Assembly (NCBI GenBank): GCA_963724495.1
Contig: CAVRUZ010000011.1
Span: 1-64,000, forward strand
From: CAVRUZ01 sp963724495
GTDB taxonomy: Bacteria; Actinomycetota; Actinomycetes; Propionibacteriales; DAIQRJ01
Length of the DNA stretch: 64,000 nt
Direction: 5' to 3'
The notes under the pieces are model-generated. The model did no database searches. It was not told the origin of the DNA and saw nothing but the letters and a program-made list of their open reading frames with translations. Positions 27,137 through 35,213 of the stretch are shown here, one piece after another. The translations under genes were made by a program, and so were the position numbers. Each line of letters starts with the position of its first letter. Position 1 is the first letter of the stretch.

Positions 27137-27943
27137 ATGGGATGGCTCGAGGGTGATGTTGCACTTATCTCAGGTGCAGGTTCAGGGCTGGGTCGAGCCT
27201 TGGTCGACCGCTTCGTGGCCGAGGGCGCACAAGTGGTCGCGTTCGACAGGAGCCCCGAACGGATAGCCGTTGTAGAGGGCCACCACGACGGGACGGTTCT
27301 GGGCGTCGTGGGGGACGTCACGGTTGCCGGGGACAACGAGCGAGCCGTGGCGCGAGCCTTGTCGGCCTTCGGGCGGCTCGACACCTTTGTCGGCAACGCC
27401 GGCCTCTTCGACTACGGGGCGCGCGTCGTGGACACGCCCATAGAGGCCCTTGACCGCGGGTTCGACGAACTCTTCGCGGTGAATGTCAAGGGGTACCTGC
27501 TAGGTGTCAAAGCGGCGGTGGAGGCCCTGATCGCAGCCTCTGGCAACGTGGTGTTGACGGCCTCACTGGCATCGCGAAACGCTGGGGTGGGCGGAGCGGT
27601 GTACACCGCTTCGAAGCACGCCGTTGTGGGAATGGTCGAGCAACTCGCCTATGAGCTGGCGCCTGCCGTGCGCGTCAACGGCGTAGCCCCAGGTTTCATG
27701 CGCACAGACATCCGCGGTCCGCGCGCTCTCGGCTTGGCCGACAGGACGCTTGACTCTATGCCTGACTTGGACGAGCTAGCCCGCGCGCTGCTTCCGTTGC
27801 GTTTCCTGCCCGATCCGGCCGACTACACCGGTCACTACGTCCAGCTCGCCTCGCGCGCAAACGCTGCCGCGACCACAGGTGTCGTCGTCGAGTGTGACGG
27901 TGGCTTCTCGGTGCGCGGTATGCCAGCGGCGCCAGGGGCGTGA
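27137..27943 (+). CDS. Short-chain dehydrogenase/reductase, BphB-like
   Basis: A 268-residue SDR. The cofactor motif SGAGSGLGR and the acidic residue at the end of strand 2 (FDRS) suggest NAD(H). The catalytic set is Ser in TASLAS and YTASK. The GAGSGLGRALVDRFVAEGA start and the VAPGFMRTDIRGP segment resemble cis-dihydrodiol dehydrogenases (BphB/HcaB group), but no dioxygenase or other aromatic-degradation gene is nearby. AGAAAGGA precedes the ATG. It lies 16 bases after the cyclase/NB-ARC gene, so the signalling protein may control or accompany it. The substrate is unknown. Confidence 0.85.
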   Translation: MGWLEGDVALISGAGSGLGRALVDRFVAEGAQVVAFDRSPERIAVVEGHHDGTVLGVVGDVTVAGDNERAVARALSAFGRLDTFVGNAGLFDYGARVVDTPIEALDRGFDELFAVNVKGYLLGVKAAVEALIAASGNVVLTASLASRNAGVGGAVYTASKHAVVGMVEQLAYELAPAVRVNGVAPGFMRTDIRGPRALGLADRTLDSMPDLDELARALLPLRFLPDPADYTGHYVQLASRANAAATTGVVVECDGGFSVRGMPAAPGA

Positions 27944-28544
27944 GCCATGTCCAGACGCGCGACGCCGCCCACCTTGGACACCGCGCCGCGCGGTCGGCGG
28001 CGCGGATAATCGCGCAGAGACGAGCTTCGTCGCCGAACGGTCGTTGCAGAACCGGCCGACCACAACCTGGCCGAACCTTCTTCGTCGACCCTAGACGCCA
28101 TTAACGAAAACCGCTGCGCGCCGAATCGGGTTCGACGACCCGCAGACACCGCGCAAACGGCGCAACAGCGCCGCAGCTTGATCGGGTCACGTCAAGGGAG
28201 TGCTGTGGGAATCCCGTGCCTGTGTGTGCGTGGCGTCGTGACGTGAGACGGGACCGCGGGATCCTTGTTGAAGCCTCAGCCAGTGAGTACGCGATTCCCG
28301 CGACGTCGAGTATCGATTTGCCAGGCTGAATGATCCAGCAGCGGTCTCAGGCAAGCCGGACCTCCTCGGTTCAGCCCGCGGCCAATGACGCCGGCCCTCT
28401 GACACGCCCGGATGTCCGGAGACTCCGAACCTTGGAAGGGTCGGGGTCATGGCAGGGAGTGGTGTGTCCTGGCCTAAGGCACTGGGAAGTCTTGGGGTGG
28501 TCGAGCCCCAGGAGGTCCAGCCGTCCGACTGAGCGGAGAAATGC
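27944..28544. other. 600-bp intergenic region before arsC
   Basis: No supported gene on either strand. The DNA contains several short G/C-rich dyads but no clear terminator after the SDR gene and no ArsR-type regulator gene. The segment just before arsC (GGAGAA upstream of the ATG) provides its ribosome-binding site. Confidence 0.4.
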
Positions 28545-28955
28545 ATGAACGACAAGCCGATCGTCCTTTTCGTTTGCGTCCACAATGCCGGCCGGTCCCA
28601 GATGGCCGCCGCCTACCTTGCCCACCTGTCCGCGGGTGGCGTCGACGTCCGCTCCGCAGGGTCCGAGCCCGCCGACCAGGTCAACCCAGCTGCCTTGCAG
28701 GCCATGGCTGAAGAGGGCATCGACATCACCGCAGAAAAGCCAAAGCTCCTCACGACAGATGCCGTCGCGGAGTCCGACGTCGTCATCACGATGGGCTGTG
28801 GCGACGCCTGCCCGTACTTCCCGGGCAAGCGCTACGAGGACTGGGACCTCGACGACCCTGCCGGTAAGGGCGTCGATGCCGTCCGCCCAATCCGCGACGA
28901 GATCAAAGCCCGAATCGTGCGTTTGCTCAGTCAGCTCGGCGTGCCAGTGGCCTAG
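28545..28955 (+). CDS. arsC: Low-molecular-weight-phosphatase-type arsenate reductase
   Basis: A 136-residue ArsC that reduces arsenate to arsenite. The phosphatase loop CVHNAGRS (C-x5-R-S) at residues 11-18 holds the nucleophilic cysteine and oxyanion-binding arginine. The MGCGDACPYFPGKRYEDWDL segment matches the actinomycete mycothiol/mycoredoxin-linked group and lacks the spacing of the two resolving cysteines in thioredoxin-linked ArsC. The gene is alone: no arsenite pump (acr3, arsB) or arsR is in the element. Resistance would need a pump encoded elsewhere, or the gene is a relic of a larger ars operon. It is cargo of the integrated element. Confidence 0.93.
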   Translation: MNDKPIVLFVCVHNAGRSQMAAAYLAHLSAGGVDVRSAGSEPADQVNPAALQAMAEEGIDITAEKPKLLTTDAVAESDVVITMGCGDACPYFPGKRYEDWDLDDPAGKGVDAVRPIRDEIKARIVRLLSQLGVPVA

Positions 28956-29286
28956 TCATGCCAGGGATCTGGCCCGGGCCCTCATTGCATCAGCACCTGC
29001 CGCCGCGATGCCGGCCTGCCGCGGGAGCTGCTATGCGGATCGAATGACATGTCGACCGGGTTGTCCTATGGATTGTCGGTGGTCGCGGTAACGATCCTCA
29101 TGAGGCCAACCGAAACCCACTCAGACACAGAATCTGCGGGCCAAAACACTGGCTAAGGCACCACGAACTAGCCCGCACCCCCAAGCCGAAGACCACAGAT
29201 GACCGGCCCCGCGTGACTCTCCGCGAACGCGGCGTTGCGGCGAGCTCCGTTCTGCTTCCTGCCCTCTGTGGAGGCGTACTGCGCGA
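28956..29286. other. Intergenic region between arsC and rep
   Basis: About 330 bases without a firm gene. A 35-codon plus-strand frame at 29049-29156 (MSTGLSYGLSVVAVTILMR at its start) resembles the beginning of a membrane protein but lacks a ribosome-binding site and soon ends. It could be the relic of an arsenite-pump gene, which would fit its position after arsC. A rolling-circle origin might also lie here; I cannot identify one by eye. Confidence 0.35.
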
Positions 29287-30054
29287 TTGGCCGCGCAAGC
29301 GCAGTGCGTGGGGGTCTGTGTGCGCACGCCAGTCCTGCAGGCGAAGTGGGTCGTCTCGCTCTATCCGGATGCCGCGGAGGCGGGCGGCAGCCTGGTGTAC
29401 ACGGGCCCGTCGGCGATTACGGTTTCCAGAGAGCCCGATCCCGCGCGTGCACGGTTGGAGGCAGGGCGGCGGGCTCGGACCAAGGTGCGTCGGTACTGCG
29501 CGAGCAATCGGCTCAATCGATTAGGGACGCTCACCTACGGCGGGGACGGCTGTCACGACGAGCACCAGGTGCGCAGGGACGTCGGGAGGTTCTTTCGATC
29601 TTTGCGTTCGAGCCTTGGCGGCGATCCCTTGCCCTATCTGTGGGTGGCCGAGTGGCATCCGGGCGGACATGGTCTGCATGTCCATTTCGCCGTTGGCAGG
29701 TTTGTCCGACGGTCGGTGATCGATGAGGCCTGGGGCCTTGGGTTCGTGCATATCAAGCTGTTGGGCGACATGTCGTCCGGCGCTGGCGATCTCAGCGAGA
29801 GCCGTTTGGCCGCGAGGTACTTGGCCAAGTACGTCACGAAAACTGCCCAGGATGTCGGCGGGGCTGGTCTGCATCGGTACGAGGTCGCTGAGGGTTTTCA
29901 ACCGCGAAAGGTGTCCTTCACGGGTCGGACTGGCGATCAGGCACTGGCTGCAGCCTCGGTGGCGATGGCGGGAGAGCCTGAGCGGGTCTGGTGGTCGGCC
30001 GAAGATCAGGCGTGGGTGGGTCCTCCCGCAGTGTGGGCGTCATGGGACGCCTAA
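29287..30054 (+). CDS. Rolling-circle replication initiator (HUH endonuclease)
   Basis: A 255-residue Rep-like protein that would nick a double-strand origin and start rolling-circle replication of the excised circle. Motifs in order: LGTLTYGGDG (motif 1), RRDVGRFFRSLR, PYLWVAEWHPGGHGLHVHFAVG, which contains the HUH metal-binding His-Val-His, and RYLAKYVTK with the likely catalytic tyrosine. This is the organisation of Rep proteins on small actinomycete plasmids and integrative elements. The start is uncertain: TTG at 29287 is the longest option, and a GTG 21 bases downstream is also possible. Its stop overlaps the next small ORF, and the recombinase gene is convergent. Confidence 0.85.
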   Translation: MAAQAQCVGVCVRTPVLQAKWVVSLYPDAAEAGGSLVYTGPSAITVSREPDPARARLEAGRRARTKVRRYCASNRLNRLGTLTYGGDGCHDEHQVRRDVGRFFRSLRSSLGGDPLPYLWVAEWHPGGHGLHVHFAVGRFVRRSVIDEAWGLGFVHIKLLGDMSSGAGDLSESRLAARYLAKYVTKTAQDVGGAGLHRYEVAEGFQPRKVSFTGRTGDQALAAASVAMAGEPERVWWSAEDQAWVGPPAVWASWDA

Positions 30055-30323
30055 GCGACGACGAGGTCCGAGCCTGGCTAGAAGACTCATGTGCTCGACA
30101 GGGCGTGCCTGTCGTCGTGGCTGATCGCGAGGTGCTGCGGAAAGTAGGCGTGCTTCTTGGGAGGCACGCGGCGATGAGGTCAGATGCGCCAGACAGGCTG
30201 GATCCTGTTCGGGTCAAAGAAGTTCCGCCCTCGAACAGCAGGTCCCACGATGGCGTGGTCGAGGAAGACCTGGATGATCGCGCGTTGCCGTCCGAGTGGG
30301 AGGTCCCTCCACTCTCGGCCTAA
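30042..30323 (+). CDS. Small conserved ORF following rep
   Basis: A 93-residue frame whose ATG overlaps the rep stop region. The first ~45 residues (MGRLSDDEVRAWLEDSCARQ, VPVVVADREVLRKVGVLLG) look genuine and resemble the small acidic protein often found directly after such rep genes. The last ~48 codons lie on the antisense strand of the recombinase gene 3' end and look non-conserved, so the original 3' end may have been replaced or overprinted. The function is unknown; a helper in replication or its control is a guess from position. Confidence 0.5.
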   Translation: MGRLSDDEVRAWLEDSCARQGVPVVVADREVLRKVGVLLGRHAAMRSDAPDRLDPVRVKEVPPSNSRSHDGVVEEDLDDRALPSEWEVPPLSA

Positions 30324-31296
30324 CGCATCGCCGCGTCCGCGTAGATCTCGAGCGTTCGGTGCACCGACTTCGACCGTCATCTGCCTATGAGCCGCCTCGA
30401 GCCTGGCCAGCGTGGGTTCGCGCGCCGCCAGCCATTCCGGCGTAGTGATGGCGCGCTGCCCACGAAGGTCGGCGAGTTCCGTGAGTTCTGCCGCGGCTTC
30501 ATCGGCCTGGTGCTGCCAGTAGTCCTGGTCGCTGAGTGGCGTGGCTCTGAGGGCGGCGTCGATAGTGGGTGAGTCCATGCGCAAGAGGACGGCTCGCGAT
30601 AGGAGGTCCTCGACGGGCTGGGCCAGCGTGACGGTCTGGCCGCATCCGATGAACCCCGTCCCCTTGATGCAGTTGTATCTGCGTTGGCCGTCCGCGCGCG
30701 GAATGCTGAGCATCCGTGCCCCGCATGCGTCGCACTCAAGCAGACCCTTCAGCAGGTAGCGACGCGCGCTGCGTGTGTGCTTTCGCTTGGGGTCGTTCAG
30801 GATCTGTTGGATGTGGGCCGTCTGCTGCGGGCTGATGATGGCGTCCCATTCGGCTGGGCCGACGGTCTGTTGGTGGTGGTCGCGTTGGCCGCTAATTCGA
30901 CCGGACTTGAGCATCGTGCGCAGTACCTGGAGACTCCAATGTCCGCCGGCCACGGTTGGAATGCCCTGATGGTTGAGCCAAGTCAGCAGTGACATGAGGC
31001 CTTCGCCGGCGATGAAGCGCTCGGCCAACCTCCAGCTCAACCGGGGCACGGTGGAGCCGATCGCTGTGCCACGCCACGATTGCGTCGAACTCATTGCGGT
31101 TGGCAGCCGCAAGCATCGCTCGATACCCGGGTCGTGGCTTGCCGGAGTACGCCGACAGATCGTTGTCCGTGAAGACCTGCTGGATCGTCCATCCCCGCGA
31201 CTCCGCAAGGCTTTGACAGTCCTGCCGCTGACGCTCCACACCCAGCCCAGCACCCACGCGGTCATCGCTGATTCGGCAGTAAATCGCTGTCCGCAT
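30180..31296 (-). pseudogene. Large serine recombinase (integrase) with internal deletion and frame change
   Basis: The N-terminal catalytic part (residues 1-89) is intact at the start: AIYCRISDDR with the active serine, GLGVERQRQDC, DNDLSAYSGKPRPGY and AIVAWHSDRLHRAPVELE. At about 31030 the frame switches, and the homology jumps to LAERFIAGEGLMSLLTWLNHQG of the DNA-binding recombinase domain. A zinc ribbon (CDACGARM, CIKGTGFIGC) and a coiled-coil region follow to a stop at 30180. Compared with the family, roughly 90 residues, including the end of the catalytic domain and the linker helix, are missing. Restoring one base cannot replace them, so this is a true deletion. The protein should not recombine DNA. 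The start is 30 bases from attR. Confidence 0.87.
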
Positions 31297-31316
31297 GGCT
31301 CAGGTTATATCTACTC

Positions 31317-31336
31317 ATGGTGGGCACGGCGCCGTG
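31317..31336. other. attR: right junction of the integrated element
   Basis: Element DNA ending GTGGGCA meets chromosomal CGGCGCCGTG at 31326/31327. The CA at 31325-31326 matches the CA at 20319-20320. Joining 20320 to 31327 gives an attB core GACCACGGCGCCG that reads Arg-Pro-Arg-Arg-Arg in the restored enzyme. Confidence 0.8.
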
Positions 31337-32559
31337 ACCTCGCCTGGGGCGTCGTCGACGACAACTCATTGGGCACCGACGAGTTCATCGACTGGTGCCG
31401 AGTGGCCGGGGTGGAGCCCATGCTCGCCGTGAATCTGGGCACCCGCGGCCTGGAGGAGGCCATCGACCAGCTCGAATACACCAACGGCTCGGGCACGTCT
31501 CTCGCCGACCAGCGGGTGGCCAACGGCCACGCCGACCCACATGCCGTCCGGCTCTGGTGCCTGGGCAACGAGCTGGACGGCGACTGGCAGATCGGGCACA
31601 AGACGGCCAGCGAGTACGGCCGACTGGCTGCTGAAGTGGCGCGTGCCTACAAGGCATTCGACCGCGACCTCGAACTCGTCGCCTGTGGGTCGAGCAACCG
31701 GCAGATGGCGACGTTCGGCGCCTGGGAGCGCGAGGTGCTCCTGCACTGCCACGAGCTGGTGGAGTTCGTGTCGCTCCACGTCTACTACCACCACCCGGAC
31801 GGCAGCGATCTTGCGTCGTTCCTGGCGAGTGCGGTGGACATGGACGCGTTCATCGAGGGCGTCGTCGCCACCGCCGACAGCGTGGCCGCCGAACTCCACT
31901 CCGACAAGCGGATCGATCTCAGCTTCGACGAATGGAACGTCGGCTTCTCCGGCCGGACCCCTCGCCCGGCGGAGGAAGGCGCAGACCTTGGTGGACGCAG
32001 ACCCGCTGGTCTGTCCGACACGACCGACGCCGTTGTGGTGGGCAGCCTGCTCATCAGCCTGCTCAATCACGCCGACCGCGTCCGCGTCGCCTGCCAAGCG
32101 CAGTTGGTGAACCTGCTGGCGCCGATCGTCACCATTCCCGGCGGCCCGGCATGGCGGCAGACGATCTTCCACCCGTTCGCCCTGACCGCACGGCACGCAC
32201 ATGACAGCGTGCTGATCCCTCAGGTGGATTGCGAGGAGGTGCCGACGGATCGCTTCGGCGGAATTCCGCAACTGCACGTGGCCGCAACCGCTGGGGACGG
32301 CGAGGCCTCGCTGTTTGCGGTGAACCGGTCGCCCGACGAGCCGCTGGAATTGACCGTCGACCTGCGGGCGTTCGCTCTCGACGGTCCCTCACTCGAACTG
32401 GCCGAGCACCTCTGCGTTTCCGGGCCGGGCGATGTGGCCAACACCCTCTCTGATCCCGATGCGGTCACGCCACAAGTCGTCCCGGAAACTCAGATATCGA
32501 ACGACGTCTTGAGCACGACCCTTCCGCCCGCGTCCTGGCATGTCATCACCCTGAAATGA
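31327..32559 (+). pseudogene. abfA: GH51 alpha-L-arabinofuranosidase, 3' fragment (codons 92-501)
   Basis: The C-terminal 410 codons of the split enzyme. Counted in the restored protein, the acid/base is Glu173 (WCLGNELDG) and the nucleophile Glu293 (FDEWNVGF). Both are nearly identical in position to the published Geobacillus AbfA (Glu175/Glu294, 502 residues). The (beta/alpha)8 barrel continues from DLAWGVVDD through PMLAVNLGTRG. The C-terminal beta-jelly-roll domain ends LPPASWHVITLK. The fragment has no start codon of its own with a ribosome-binding site; the open frame extends upstream into the recombinase promoter area. It has accumulated no stop codon or frameshift, which suggests a fairly recent insertion. 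Confidence 0.93.
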
Positions 32560-32684
32560 TGCGGAAACGCCGGCGGGGCAAACATGGTGCCTGCTCACGA
32601 TTGCGCAACGATATTTGACCAACGGTGTCCGCATCGTTATCGGAACAGCCGATTTGAAGGCTCCGGCGTCCCTACCCTCGAAGT

Positions 32685-33302
32685 ATGTCCAGGACGTTCT
32701 GCCAGAGGCGCATCGCGCGCCCGGCTCTCGGCGCGCTCCTGGCCACCTGTGTCGCCCTCGTCTTGCTCACGGGATGCGCCGCGGCGGAGAGCGGCATGAT
32801 GGGAATCACCGTCGACAGCGACGGACATCCGGTCGGTCTTGCCGTCGGCTGCCGTGAAGAACTCAGGACGGGCCACCTCCAACGGTGGGTGCCAGAGGGA
32901 CACCCGACCGTCGCATCGGCCGGCTCGCCGGCGCCGGTGTACGTCGAAGAGGGGGAGATCGCCAGCTGGGCCCTTCCGTCGACCACGGAGGAGATCGTTG
33001 CCTGGACACTGGACGCCCGTGGTCCCGCGAACGAGGTCACGCCGTTGACCGGACCACCCGACCTGAATCCCACCGACGCGTACCGGCTGGTGGGCACGTC
33101 CGCCTCCGGCGCGGCACACGTCGTGCAGTTCACGCTTGCGGAGCTACGGCACATCCAGCCTGGCCAGGCAATCATCCGAGACCGGGGCGGCGAGCCGCGG
33201 ACCATCGACCTCAACCAGCTGGTGGACATCGCCTGCACTGACATCGGGCTCTCGCCGACCCGATCACCCAGCTCGGACGGAGTGGTCGCGCAGGACCGCT
33301 GA
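32685..33302 (+). CDS. Secreted lipoprotein of unknown function
   Basis: A 205-residue protein with an N-terminal basic region, hydrophobic stretch and lipobox LTGC (Cys near residue 31), so it should be a lipid-anchored exported protein. The mature part begins with a polar segment, then two beta-rich stretches (AVGCREELRTGHLQRW; PVYVEEGEIASWALPSTTEE). A second cysteine pair could form a disulfide. I recognise no domain. A TACCCT -10 box at 32673-32678 ends six bases before the ATG, so the message is probably leaderless. It follows the arabinofuranosidase fragment without obvious functional link. Confidence 0.78.
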   Translation: MSRTFCQRRIARPALGALLATCVALVLLTGCAAAESGMMGITVDSDGHPVGLAVGCREELRTGHLQRWVPEGHPTVASAGSPAPVYVEEGEIASWALPSTTEEIVAWTLDARGPANEVTPLTGPPDLNPTDAYRLVGTSASGAAHVVQFTLAELRHIQPGQAIIRDRGGEPRTIDLNQLVDIACTDIGLSPTRSPSSDGVVAQDR

Positions 33303-33349
33303 TGGTGCGGGGCCGCTCCCCTACGGTGACGTCCTTCTAGACTCCGCGC

Positions 33350-34426
33350 GTGGGTGACGCGCTGCTGGAGCGGCAACTGCTCGACCGCGCGGGTCGCCGC
33401 GTCGAGGACGTGGTCGATGCAGTCGCCGGGCTGAACGCGCAGACAGCGCGCGGACCCTCCGTCGGGCTCTGGTCGCGCATCAGTGGGTTCTGCCAGGAAT
33501 CGCTCGACGAGCGGCTGCGCGACTACCGGCTGGTCAAGGCGAACCTGATGCGCGGGACAGTCCACCTGGTGACAGCCGATCAGTTCCGCAGGTGGCGTGC
33601 TGCCCTCCAGCCCGCTCTGCGACGTACGGTGCGCCAGTTCTGTCCGCGACTACATCTCGCTGTGGACATCAACGCCGTTGTAGGCAAGGGCATCGAGCTC
33701 CTGGCCGCCGCCAAAGGCGGGCTCACGCGCCCCGAGCTGGCCAGGCAGCTTGCTCCCAGCTTCGATGCCGACCCGCAGGAGTGCGCGTTCGCGGTACGGC
33801 TGTTGGCTCCGGTGGTGCAGGCCGCAGACCCGACCGTCTGGCGGCCAGGCCAGACCCGATACGTTCTTGCCGAATCGGTCCTCGGACCGCTGGCCGGACC
33901 TGTAGAGGAAGATGACGAGGCGGGCCTGGCGAATCTGCTTACGAGCTACCTGCATTCGTTCGGCCCGGCGACCGCGGCCGACGCCGCTTACTGGTCCGGC
34001 CGAACCAGGCTGGGCCCAGCACTGGCCGGGCTGTCGGATGTGACCACGTCGGGCCGTGGAGCAGCCGCTCGCTTCGATGTCGCCAGGAACGATCCGCGGC
34101 CTCCCCGACGCAGCTTCGCGCTACCGGAGTACGACAACATCTTCTTCGCTCACAAGGAGAACTCCTTCACCGCGGCCAAGAAACGGCTCATCTACACGAA
34201 GAGTGCCCTCATGCGCGGCTCCTTGCTGATGGACGGTCAGGTGGTCGCCGCGTGGCATCGGGAGGCCGGGTCAGACGACCTGACGCTGCTGCCGTGGGCG
34301 GACGAACTCGCGGACGAGGCCGTCGCGGAGTTCGAGGAACTTCGGGCGTTCTACGCCTCCGCCAGCACCCGGCTGACAGCCGTGTGGCCGCCATCGCGAG
34401 GTCGCACCTTGACTCCGTCCCAGTAA
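33350..34426 (+). CDS. Winged-helix DNA-binding protein, AlkZ/YcaQ family (HTH_42)
   Basis: A 358-residue protein of the AlkZ/YcaQ superfamily. Known members are DNA glycosylases that unhook interstrand crosslinks or protect producers of alkylating antibiotics. Markers: GLNAQTARGPSVGLWSR near the start, the VKANLMRGTVHLVTADQF motif with family-typical MRGTVH, and the LPEYDNIFFAHKENS segment. GTG start preceded by a TAGACT -10 box six bases upstream (33338-33343), so it is probably leaderless. The following operators and ABC exporter genes suggest a small self-protection or stress locus, but that link is inference. Confidence 0.85.
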   Translation: MGDALLERQLLDRAGRRVEDVVDAVAGLNAQTARGPSVGLWSRISGFCQESLDERLRDYRLVKANLMRGTVHLVTADQFRRWRAALQPALRRTVRQFCPRLHLAVDINAVVGKGIELLAAAKGGLTRPELARQLAPSFDADPQECAFAVRLLAPVVQAADPTVWRPGQTRYVLAESVLGPLAGPVEEDDEAGLANLLTSYLHSFGPATAADAAYWSGRTRLGPALAGLSDVTTSGRGAAARFDVARNDPRPPRRSFALPEYDNIFFAHKENSFTAAKKRLIYTKSALMRGSLLMDGQVVAAWHREAGSDDLTLLPWADELADEAVAEFEELRAFYASASTRLTAVWPPSRGRTLTPSQ

Positions 34427-34458
34427 TTCATCTAGCGTTGAGTTCATCAGGCGATGAA
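34427..34458. promoter_or_regulatory. Tandem TetR-type operators upstream of the ABC exporter
   Basis: TTCATCAGGCGATGAA (34443-34458) is a 16-bp palindrome with six-base arms. It is directly abutted on its left by a degraded copy, TTCATCTAGCGTTGAG (34427-34442). Two head-to-tail 16-bp sites just upstream of an ABC-permease-tetR operon are a strong candidate for the target of the TetR protein encoded at 35950-36549. Confidence 0.72.
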
Positions 34459-34480
34459 TTCTTCGGTGGTGGAGGTGGCC

Positions 34481-35213
34481 ATGGCACCTGCAGCAGCAGT
34501 GCAGGTCGAGCGACCTGGTGGTCCGGCGGGGCAACCGGGACGTCCTGCGCGGTCTGAGCTGCGCGATCCCGCAGGGCTCGGTCACCGGGCTTCTCGGTCC
34601 CAGCGGCAGCGGCAAGACGACGATGCTGCGCGCGATCGTCGGAGTGCAGCAGATCCAGAGTGGCTCGGTTCTTGTGCTGGGAGAGGCCGCCGGGTCCTCC
34701 GCCCTGCGCCGGAGCGTGGGGTACGTCACCCAGTCGCCCAGCGTGTACGGGGACCTGACAGTGGCGCAGAACGTGGCCTACTTCGCCGCCATCGCCGGGG
34801 TCGACCGCACCAAGGTGACCCAGGTCATCGACCAGGTCGGGCTGGGATCCGCCGCCGGGCAGATGGTCGCGACCCTGTCAGGCGGCCAGAGCAGTCGGGT
34901 CTCATTGGCCTGTGCGCTGGTGGCTGAGCCGACCGTGCTGATTCTCGACGAGCCGACGGTCGGCCTCGATCCGGTGCTCCGCGTGGAACTGTGGACGCTC
35001 TTCCACCAATTGGCAGAAGGCGGTGCGTCGCTGCTGGTGTCGAGCCACGTGATGGACGAGGCCGGCCGGTGCGACCAACTGCTGCTCCTTCGCGAGGGTC
35101 ACTTGCTCGCAGCGGAGACGCCTGCCGTGATTCGCGAGCGGGCCGGCACCGACGACCTGGAAGAGGCATTCCTCCAATTGATCCGCGCCGGCGATGGGAC
35201 GGTGACGGCATGA
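34481..35213 (+). CDS. ABC exporter ATP-binding protein, one frame break
   Basis: A 243-residue ATPase of a drug-exporter-type ABC system. Walker A is GPSGSGKTT, the signature LSGGQSSR, Walker B LILDEPTVGLDP, and the H-loop histidine lies in SSHVMDE. The first 10 residues (MAPAAAVQV) are in a different frame. Removing one base from CAGGTCGAGCGAC near 34508 joins them to SDLVVRRGNRDVLRG, giving the normal family N-terminus. The ATG at 34481 has GGAGG at good spacing. Its stop overlaps the permease start. With the two following genes it forms a self-regulated exporter operon. Confidence 0.9.

Larger units (their letters stand above)
20321..31326. mobile_element. 11,006-bp integrated element inside abfA (serine-recombinase/HUH-Rep type)
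   Basis: Foreign DNA splitting a GH51 gene. Both gene halves are in the same frame and join seamlessly when 20321-31326 is removed. From left to right it holds: 1.5 kb without recognisable genes, an Asp-box secreted protein, a cyclase-like/NB-ARC/TPR protein, an SDR, arsC, a rolling-circle Rep, a small ORF and a serine recombinase. The recombinase start lies 30 bases from the right junction, its usual place. No relaxase, FtsK/TraB, capsid or partition genes are visible. This matches a small actinomycete integrative element with a replication gene rather than a conjugative element or phage. The recombinase is deleted internally, so the element is probably fixed. Confidence 0.88.

Noticed and set aside
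27944..28544. A minus-strand 132-codon frame before arsC
   Set aside because: No ribosome-binding site, no family resemblance, and it overlaps the arsC start region antisense.
20321..31326. The element as a prophage or full conjugative element
   Set aside because: No capsid, terminase, tail, relaxase, FtsK/TraB or type IV secretion genes are present.
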